DNA of 64,000 bases from Sporichthya brevicatena (lineage in GTDB: Bacteria; Actinomycetota; Actinomycetes; Sporichthyales; Sporichthyaceae): NCBI RefSeq assembly GCF_039525035.1, contig NZ_BAAAHE010000007.1, positions 124,001 through 188,000 on the forward strand. The letters are read 5' to 3'. Below, one piece after another: positions 59,050 through 64,000 of this stretch. Position numbers and translations under genes: made by a program. Each line of letters begins with the position of its first letter. Position 1 is the stretch's first letter. The notes beneath the pieces were generated by a model. That model was not told the DNA's origin. It worked only from the letters and a program-made list of their open reading frames with translations, and searched no databases.

Positions 59050-60308
59050 CCGACACGGACACGCGAGACTGCGTACGGGCGGTGACGCCATCGACGGACC
59101 CGAGGACTGACGTGCGGCCAGAGCAGATCGACCTGATGGATCTCGACCCGTTCGTCCGGGCCGAGGACGGGGCCCTGTTCCGCGTCCTGCGTGACGAGGA
59201 TCCGTGCCACTGGAACGACGAGCCCGACGGCGGGGAAGGGTTCTGGTCGCTCACGCGGTACGAGGACGTCAAGGCCGCCGGGTCGGACTGGGAGACGTTC
59301 TCCAGCGCGCAGGGTACGCAGATCCAGAGCCGGCGGGCGGAGGGTCACGGCAAGCCGTCGATCCACAACATGGACGCCCCACGCCACCGCGAGATGCGCG
59401 AGCTCGTCGCCGCCGAGTTCACCCGCGCGCGGATGCTCCGGCTCGAACCGCGGATCCGTGAGCTCGTGACGGCCCACCTCGACGACGTCGTCGCCGCGGG
59501 GGAGACCGACCTGGTCCCGATCGCGACCGCGCGCATCCCGATCCTCGTCCTCGGCGCGCTGCTCGGCGTCGAGCCGGAGGACACGTCCCAGCTGATCGCC
59601 TGGACGAACGTCATCTCGGGTCAGACCGACCCGGACTACGTCGCCGACCCCTCGGTGGTCGCCCGGACCCGGACCGAGATCTTCGACTACTTCCACACGC
59701 TCACCGCCGCGCGCCGCGCGCAGCCCACGGACGACCTGATCAGCCTGCTCACCCACGCCGACATCGACGGCGTCCCGCTCGACCAGGAGGAGCTCGACGC
59801 CTACTACCTGCTGATGCTGGTGGCCGGGAACGAGACCACGCGGAACCTCATGACCGGCACCGTCCTGCTGCTCCACGAGAACCCGAGCGAGTGGGCGCGG
59901 CTGAAGGACGGGCAGGTCAAGCCCCGGGTCGCGGTCGACGAACTCGTGCGGATGATCTCCCCGATCGTCTGCATGCGCCGCACCACCACCCGCGACGTCG
60001 AGCTCCACGGCAGGCAGATCCGCGCCGGGCAGAAGGTCGTGCTCTGGTTCACCTCCGCGAACCAGGACGAGCGCGTCTTCGACGACCCGGACCGGCTCGT
60101 CCTCGACCGCAGTCCCAACAAGCACCTCGGCTTCGGGTGGGGCCCGCACTTCTGTCTCGGCTCGCATCTCGCCAAGCTGGAGGGCGAGATCCTGCTGGAG
60201 GAGCTGATCCGGCGCGACCTGCGCCTCGACGTCGTGGGGGAACCCGAGCGGCTGCGGTCCAACTTCTTCCGGGGCATCAAGAAGCTGCCGGTCAAGGTCG
60301 GCTCCTGA
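59046..60308 (+). CDS. Cytochrome P450 (importer operon 2)
   Basis: A 420-residue P450. The I-helix is AGNETT (260-265; Asn where His/Asp/Glu is common), ExxR is E299-R302 and the heme loop '[15 protein letters not shown]' gives Cys370. It is translationally coupled to the importer binding-protein gene before it and to the AttH-like gene after it, so it probably acts on the imported compound. No ferredoxin gene is next to it. Confidence 0.88.
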   Translation: MTDTDTRDCVRAVTPSTDPRTDVRPEQIDLMDLDPFVRAEDGALFRVLRDEDPCHWNDEPDGGEGFWSLTRYEDVKAAGSDWETFSSAQGTQIQSRRAEGHGKPSIHNMDAPRHREMRELVAAEFTRARMLRLEPRIRELVTAHLDDVVAAGETDLVPIATARIPILVLGALLGVEPEDTSQLIAWTNVISGQTDPDYVADPSVVARTRTEIFDYFHTLTAARRAQPTDDLISLLTHADIDGVPLDQEELDAYYLLMLVAGNETTRNLMTGTVLLLHENPSEWARLKDGQVKPRVAVDELVRMISPIVCMRRTTTRDVELHGRQIRAGQKVVLWFTSANQDERVFDDPDRLVLDRSPNKHLGFGWGPHFCLGSHLAKLEGEILLEELIRRDLRLDVVGEPERLRSNFFRGIKKLPVKVGS

Positions 60309-61372
60309 TGCTCACCGGGGCCGACGAGTGGTTCGTCCACCAGACCCCTGAACCCCTCGCCGTCGCCGGCACCGACCGCAACTTCTACGACCGCGCCTAC
60401 CTGGGCGCGTTCGGCGAGGACGGGCTGCTCGTCACCGTGGCGTTCGGGCTCTACCCGAATCTCGGGGTCGCGGACGCGCACCTGTCCGTGGTGCAGGACG
60501 GGAAGCAGTACTGCCTGCACGTCTCGCAGACGCTCACCGACCGCGCGACGACGGCGATCGGGCCGGTGCGGCTGGAGATCGTCGAGCCGCTGCACGAGAT
60601 CCGCGTCGTCGTCGAGGACGACGAGCTCGCCTGCGACCTCACGCTGACCGGGCGTCACTTCCCGATCGAGGAACCGAGGTTCATCCAGCGCGTCGGCACT
60701 CGGTCGTTCATGGACTACACGCGCCTGTCGCAGGCCTGCGACGTCAGCGGCACCGTGACGGTCGCCGACCGGACGCACCGGCTCTCCGTGGTCGATGGCC
60801 TGCGCGACCGGTCGTGGGGTGTGCGCCCGGTCGGAGCACGGGACCCGCAGCCGCTCCAGCCCCCGGTCGAGCCGCAGTACTTCTGGCTCTGGACGCCGGT
60901 GCATCTTCCGGGCCGCACGCTGTTCTGGCACACGAAGGCGGACGCCGACGGGCGGCCGTGGAACACCCAGCTGGTCCTGTGCCCGCACGGGTCCGGGCCG
61001 GAGAAGTTCGTCCACGGCACCGGGACGATGGCCCTCGACCTCGAGCCCGGGACGCGCTGGGTGCGCTCGGCGACCCTCACCGCGTTGACGGAGGACGGCG
61101 AGCAGCTGCGACTGCGATTCCGGCCGACCGCGCACCTGGAGATGCAGGGTCTGGGCTACCGCCATCCCGAGTGGGCGCACGGCCTCGCGCACGGGGAGTA
61201 CCGCCTCGCCCGCGAGGTCCTCGACCTGGCCGGCCCCGACCCGCAGCAGCTCCACCGCTGGCACCGCCAGGTCCGCTGCGACGTCGACGTGGAGTGCGGC
61301 GCCGGCACCGACACCGCCCGCGGCCTCCTCGAGCACCTGATCATCGGCCGGTACCACCCCCTCGGCCTCTGA
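60308..61372 (+). CDS. AttH/CrtC-like lipocalin-fold protein (uncharacterised)
   Basis: A 354-residue protein that appears to be of the AttH/CrtC (hydroxyneurosporene synthase-like) two-lipocalin type: 'RNFYDRAYLGAFGEDGLLVTVAFGLYPNLGVADAHLSV' in pattern at the start, 'DGLRDRSWGVRPVG' in the middle (the conserved R-D-R-S-W-G motif) and 'GEYRLAREVLDL' late. Related folds include hydratases of terpenoids and pericyclases. Its place after a P450 suggests it acts on the same hydrophobic compound. Family call is moderate; function open. The last gene of the operon, followed by a nested hairpin. Confidence 0.65.
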   Translation: MLTGADEWFVHQTPEPLAVAGTDRNFYDRAYLGAFGEDGLLVTVAFGLYPNLGVADAHLSVVQDGKQYCLHVSQTLTDRATTAIGPVRLEIVEPLHEIRVVVEDDELACDLTLTGRHFPIEEPRFIQRVGTRSFMDYTRLSQACDVSGTVTVADRTHRLSVVDGLRDRSWGVRPVGARDPQPLQPPVEPQYFWLWTPVHLPGRTLFWHTKADADGRPWNTQLVLCPHGSGPEKFVHGTGTMALDLEPGTRWVRSATLTALTEDGEQLRLRFRPTAHLEMQGLGYRHPEWAHGLAHGEYRLAREVLDLAGPDPQQLHRWHRQVRCDVDVECGAGTDTARGLLEHLIIGRYHPLGL

Positions 61373-61386
61373 CGCCCCTGCCGAAC

Positions 61387-61460
61387 GCGCTTCACTCGCC
61401 GGCGACAGCGCTTACTCGCCCGGCCTGGCGAGTGAGGCCTGGTTGCAGCGAGTGAAGCGC
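61387..61460. terminator. Nested inverted repeats after importer operon 2
   Basis: Perfect 13-base arms GCGCTTCACTCGC (61387-61399) and GCGAGTGAAGCGC (61448-61460) enclose a second hairpin ACTCGCC/GGCGAGT (61414-61420, 61427-61433). The unit ACTCGC thus appears four times in alternating orientation. It ends the operon 15 bases after its stop; there is no T-tract. Confidence 0.6.
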
Positions 61461-61480
61461 GGGCCGTGGGGCGTGCAGGT

Positions 61481-61499
61481 TGTCTGTACAGTCTGTCCG
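61481..61499 (+). promoter_or_regulatory. Shared operator, copy B (SDR promoter)
   Basis: TGTCTGTACAGTCTGTCCG differs by two bases of 19 from copy A at 45958. It contains the perfect palindrome CTGTACAG and a TACAGT -10-like box (61487-61492), and lies 35 bases before the SDR ATG. Confidence 0.6.
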
Positions 61500-61533
61500 A
61501 GTAGTCGTTGAGGGCGTCGGACGAGGAGCAGGC

Positions 61534-62397
61534 ATGGCGGGAGTGCAGGACCGGGTCATCGTCATCACCGGGGCGGGTAACGGCCTCGGGCGCGAGTACG
61601 CGCTCGCGCTGGCGGCGGCGGGCGCGAAGGTGGTCGTCAACGACCTCGGTGGTTCGCGGGACGGCACGGGCGCCGGGTCGGCCGCGGCGGACGCGGTCGT
61701 CGCGGACATCACCGGTGCGGGCGGGACGGCGGTCGCGAACTACGACAGCGTCGCCACCGCGGCCGGGGGTGCGGCGATCGTGCAGACCGCGCTCGACGCC
61801 TTCGGTCGCGTCGACGGTGTGATCGCGAACGCGGGCATCCTGCGTGACCGCGCGTTCCACAAGATGACCGCGGAGGACTGGGACGCCGTCCTGCAGGTCC
61901 ACCTCTACGGCGCGTTCCACACGATCCACGCCGCCTGGCCGCACCTGCGCGAGCAGCAGCACGGCCGCATCGTCGTCGCGACCTCGACCTCGGGCATCTT
62001 CGGCAACTTCGGTCAGGCCAACTACGGAGCCGCCAAGGGCGGGATGATCGGCCTGATCAACACCCTCGCGATCGAGGGTCGCAAGGCGAACATCCTCGCC
62101 AACGCCGTCGCCCCGATGGCCGCGACGCGCATGACCGAGGACGTCGCCCCGCCGGAGGTCCTCGCTGCGCTCGACCCCAAGCACGTCGCGCCGGTGGTCG
62201 GGCACCTGTGCACCGACGAGCTCACCGAGTCCGGCAGCGTCTTCGTGGTCGGCGGTGGCCGGGTCTACCGGGTCGCGCAGTTCCAGAGCAAGGGCGTCAC
62301 GTTCTCCGACGTCCCGACCATCGACGAGGTCGGCCGGCGCTGGAACGAGATCTCCGACCTCGACGGTGCGGAGGTCGGCGTCAACCCGGTGGGCTGA
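61534..62397 (+). CDS. SDR, peroxisomal-MFE/17-beta-HSD4-like (3R-hydroxyacyl-CoA dehydrogenase type)
   Basis: A 287-residue SDR with TGAGNGLG at ~14-21 followed by 'VVVNDLGGSRDGTGAGSAAADAVV' (the long loop specific for the SDR part of multifunctional enzyme type 2), NAG in 'IANAGILRDRAF', and active site 'TSTSGIFGNFGQANYGAAKGGM'. These enzymes oxidise (3R)-hydroxyacyl-CoAs in the breakdown of branched or steroid side chains. A gaggag site precedes the ATG at 61534; the frame has no better upstream start. Controlled by operator copy B. Confidence 0.87.
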   Translation: MAGVQDRVIVITGAGNGLGREYALALAAAGAKVVVNDLGGSRDGTGAGSAAADAVVADITGAGGTAVANYDSVATAAGGAAIVQTALDAFGRVDGVIANAGILRDRAFHKMTAEDWDAVLQVHLYGAFHTIHAAWPHLREQQHGRIVVATSTSGIFGNFGQANYGAAKGGMIGLINTLAIEGRKANILANAVAPMAATRMTEDVAPPEVLAALDPKHVAPVVGHLCTDELTESGSVFVVGGGRVYRVAQFQSKGVTFSDVPTIDEVGRRWNEISDLDGAEVGVNPVG

Positions 62398-62404
62398 CCC
62401 GCAA

Positions 62405-62830
62405 TCAGGATTCCTGCTCGACGAGCAGGTGAGCAGCGAAGGCCTCGCGGACCTCGGTCGGCGGGGCCTTCGGCTTGTGGGTCTCGGTGTCGACCCAGAC
62501 GTAGCGCGTCGTCACCTGGGTGATCAACTCGTCGTTCTTCGTGATGTCGAACCGCAGCACCATCGAGGTGTTCCCGAGCCGCTGCGTCCACACCGCGACG
62601 ATCAGCTCGTCGTCGAACCCCGCCGACCCGAGGTACCGAACGTTCGCCTCCGCCACCACGACGTCGGACCCGGTCGCCTCCAGCGCCCCGTAGCTCCCGA
62701 ACAGCTCCCGCGCCGCCTCGGTCAGCGCGATGTCGGCGTACGCGAGGTACCACGCGTTGAAGACGATCTTCTGTCCGTCGCACTCGTGGTACCGGACGCG
62801 GATCGGGGTCCGGACGATCGGTTCGCTCAT
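62405..62830 (-). CDS. Acyl-CoA thioesterase (hot-dog, 4-hydroxybenzoyl-CoA thioesterase type)
   Basis: A 141-residue hot-dog thioesterase. 'IRVRYHECDGQKIVFNAWYLAYADIALTEAARE' contains the catalytic Asp-x-Gln/Asp-x-Asn arrangement of the 4HBT family, with Asp/Gly in 'CDGQKIVF'. It hydrolyses acyl-CoA or aroyl-CoA esters, often to free CoA during aromatic degradation. The ATG at 62830 is preferred over an upstream GTG. It converges with the SDR gene, 7 bases between stops. Confidence 0.85.
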   Translation of the reverse strand: MSEPIVRTPIRVRYHECDGQKIVFNAWYLAYADIALTEAARELFGSYGALEATGSDVVVAEANVRYLGSAGFDDELIVAVWTQRLGNTSMVLRFDITKNDELITQVTTRYVWVDTETHKPKAPPTEVREAFAAHLLVEQES

Positions 62831-62874
62831 GCGCCCGACCTTAACCGCCACCGCCGTGCGTTCATCGTGACAAC

Positions 62875-62907
62875 CCCTGCATTGGAGATGTCATCTCTGG
62901 TGCAGGG
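62875..62907 (+). ncRNA. RNA hairpin element upstream of the hemerythrin gene
   Basis: Outer arms CCCTGCA/TGCAGGG and inner arms GAGAT/ATCTC are separated by TTG opposite TGG. As plus-strand RNA these form three G-U wobbles, giving a continuous 15-base-pair stem with a 3-base loop. On the minus strand the same positions would be A-C mismatches, so the structure favours a plus-strand transcript. It may be a leader hairpin of the hemerythrin gene (ATG at 63017). Confidence 0.4.
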
Positions 62908-63016
62908 TCGAGCGCGACTCTGCCCGCCGCGGCGCCCGCATGCGAAGCGGAATCCCGGGCAGGGAATGGCCACAGTTCCCGGAGTCGCCCGCTCCGTACC
63001 GGAAGGACAGAGGCCC

Positions 63017-63613
63017 ATGTCGACCGATGCGATCGTCGTGCTGCGTGAGGAGCACAAGGAGATCAAGCGGTTGTTCCGTCGCTTCGAGAAGGCGGAGAAG
63101 CCGGCGGAGAAGCAGAAGATCGTCGGGCAGATCCTGGAGATGCTCGCGGTGCACACCTACATCGAGAACGAGGGGCTCTACCCGAAGGTCCGCGAGATGG
63201 TGCCGGACATCGAGTCGGACATCCTCGAGTCCTACGAGGAGCACCACGTCGCCGACCTGCTCTGCGCCGAGCTGGCGGAGATGGATCCCGACGACGAGCG
63301 GTACACGGCGAAGGTGACCGTGCTCATCGAGAGCGTCGAGCATCACATTGACGAGGAGGAGTCCTCCTGGTTCCCCGACGTCCGCGAGGCCCTCGGACGC
63401 AAGCAGTTGCAGGAGATCGGGGCCGAGATGATCGAGCTCCGCAAGACTGCGCCGCGGGAGCCGAAGATGATCGCCCCGCGCCTGGTGGACCGGGCAAACG
63501 CGCAGGTCCCGGGCCAGCGGCCGGCTCCGGCGAAGGTCCGCAGTACCCGCCGTCCGACCCGCACCCGAGTCGTCGCCGCGGCCCACGGGGCGAGGACCAC
63601 GCCGCGCGGTTAG
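63017..63613 (+). CDS. Hemerythrin HHE-domain protein
   Basis: A 198-residue protein. The four-helix hemerythrin domain spans ~1-140 with ligands H13, H46 and E50 (HTYIE), H76/H77 and H109/H110-x-x-E (HHIDEEE), enough for a di-iron site binding O2 or sensing oxygen/NO. The C-terminal ~50 residues are Pro/Arg/Thr-rich and disordered. Many actinobacterial HHE proteins are of unknown role. A 13-base-arm hairpin follows its stop. Confidence 0.85.
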   Translation: MSTDAIVVLREEHKEIKRLFRRFEKAEKPAEKQKIVGQILEMLAVHTYIENEGLYPKVREMVPDIESDILESYEEHHVADLLCAELAEMDPDDERYTAKVTVLIESVEHHIDEEESSWFPDVREALGRKQLQEIGAEMIELRKTAPREPKMIAPRLVDRANAQVPGQRPAPAKVRSTRRPTRTRVVAAAHGARTTPRG

Positions 63614-63635
63614 GCCCCGTCAGGTCGGTTACGCC

Positions 63636-63667
63636 GTTCGGGTCAGTGTGCGAGCACTGACCCGAAC
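63636..63667 (+). terminator. Terminator hairpin after the hemerythrin gene
   Basis: Perfect 13-base arms GTTCGGGTCAGTG (63636-63648) and CACTGACCCGAAC (63655-63667) with a 6-base loop, 22 bases after the stop. No long T-run follows, but the stem is strong. Confidence 0.65.
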
Positions 63668-63674
63668 TGTTCAC

Positions 63675-63700
63675 TTGACACTTTTGTCCGAAAGTGTCAA
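63675..63700. promoter_or_regulatory. Palindromic operator overlapping the -35 of the final P450 gene
   Basis: A 26-base dyad with perfect 10-base arms TTGACACTTT and AAAGTGTCAA and a 6-base spacer. The first six bases form a consensus -35 (TTGACA, 63675-63680), and an AACCAT -10-like box follows 18 bases later, 6 bases before the ATG at 63711. A TetR- or GntR-type repressor site is likely. Confidence 0.6.
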
Positions 63701-63710
63701 CCATGTCGGC

Positions 63711-64000
63711 ATGACCCTCACCTCGCCGCGGGCCACCACCCCCGCGACCCGGCCGATTCCGCGGCCGGACCTGAAGTCGGCCCTGCGTTGGTCGCTGCGT
63801 CAGGCCGCCCCTGCCGTCAGCATGAAGCTCGGCGCCCGGACGGGCGACACCTTCGCCCGCTTCAACGTGGACCGGGCCCTGCAGCGCAATCCCCTCCCGG
63901 TCTACGACCAGCTCCGCGCGCAGGGGCCGATCGTCCCCGGCCGCTACATGATGACCACCGCCCGGCACGACGTGTCGTACCAGTTGCTGCGGCACGAGTC
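63711..64000 (+). CDS. Cytochrome P450, N-terminal part (partial)
   Basis: The frame starts at ATG 63711 and is open to the right edge, giving the first ~96 residues. 'NPLPVYDQLRAQGPIVPGRYMMTTARHDVSYQLLRHE' in pattern matches the start of bacterial P450s ('NPYPVYERLRAEGPV ... VTRHADV'). The heme-binding region lies beyond the window. An unusually basic, Pro/Thr-rich leader of ~30 residues precedes it. The upstream dyad at 63675 suggests tight regulation. Confidence 0.7.
   Translation, partial: MTLTSPRATTPATRPIPRPDLKSALRWSLRQAAPAVSMKLGARTGDTFARFNVDRALQRNPLPVYDQLRAQGPIVPGRYMMTTARHDVSYQLLRHE

Noticed and set aside
1-64000. tRNA, rRNA, insertion sequences, integrases, attachment sites
   Set aside because: None were seen by reading: no CCA-ended cloverleaf, no transposase or integrase motif, and no pair of long direct repeats around any block. 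A tRNAscan or ISfinder search would be needed to exclude weak cases.

Overview
The window is about 64 kb of very GC-rich, tightly packed bacterial chromosome. GTG starts, 1- and 4-base start/stop overlaps (TGATG, ATGA, GTGA), leaderless promoters with TAnnnT -10 boxes just before the ATG, an Lsr2-type protein, mycofactocin-type short-chain dehydrogenases, many P450s and LIV-type importers all point to a soil actinobacterium (Actinomycetota). I cannot fix the genus. I see no tRNA, rRNA, CRISPR array, transposase or phage gene, and no gene-free stretch longer than about 300 bases.

Layout. 1-2.9 kb: end of an MmgE/PrpD gene, SRPBCC protein, SDR, short Lsr2, nitroreductase. 2.9-11.1 kb: alpha/beta hydrolase, then a seven-gene operon for a branched-chain-amino-acid (LIV)-type ABC importer that carries three unrecognised envelope proteins. 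11.1-16 kb: IclR and TetR regulators, Rieske ferredoxin, protease-less FtsH-like AAA ATPase, and membrane proteins under twin operators. 16-21.1 kb: SDR, aldehyde dehydrogenase and the hydratase/aldolase/acylating dehydrogenase trio of meta-cleavage pathways, with a divergent IclR gene. 22.1-29.4 kb: P450, amidohydrolase, C-C hydrolase, Rieske dioxygenase alpha and beta, IpdA/IpdB-like CoA-transferase pair, enoyl-CoA hydratase. 29.4-32.5 kb: acyl-CoA ligase, DUF2889 protein, cyclase-family hydrolase. 32.5-41.5 kb: P450-ferredoxin pair, two thiolase-like proteins with a DUF35 partner, SDR, extradiol dioxygenase, flavin monooxygenase, FAD oxidoreductase. 41.5-52.7 kb: SDRs, CoA-transferase III, MaoC protein, TetR regulators, aldehyde dehydrogenase and a PEP-utiliser-type protein. 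52.8-61.4 kb: a second, paralogous LIV-type operon with the same three envelope proteins but no LivG ATPase, followed by a P450 and an AttH/CrtC-like protein. 61.5-64 kb: SDR, thioesterase, hemerythrin and the start of another P450.

How it fits together. The middle of the window reads as a catabolic island for a hydrophobic, probably polycyclic or aromatic compound (steroid-, terpenoid- or biphenyl-like; the substrate is not determinable here). Oxygenases hydroxylate the substrate, an extradiol enzyme opens a ring, a hydrolase cuts the product, the hydratase/aldolase/dehydrogenase trio finishes the dienoate, and CoA enzymes (ligase, hydratase, IpdAB-like pair, thiolase-like/DUF35 lyase) handle remaining rings or side chains. 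The two LIV-type importers are plausible uptake systems. Strong dyads lie at several promoters, and two pairs of promoters share near-identical operators (15214/15957 and 45958/61481). The best candidates for undescribed systems are the duplicated importer module with its three accessory proteins, and the AAA/membrane-protein cluster with its twin operators.
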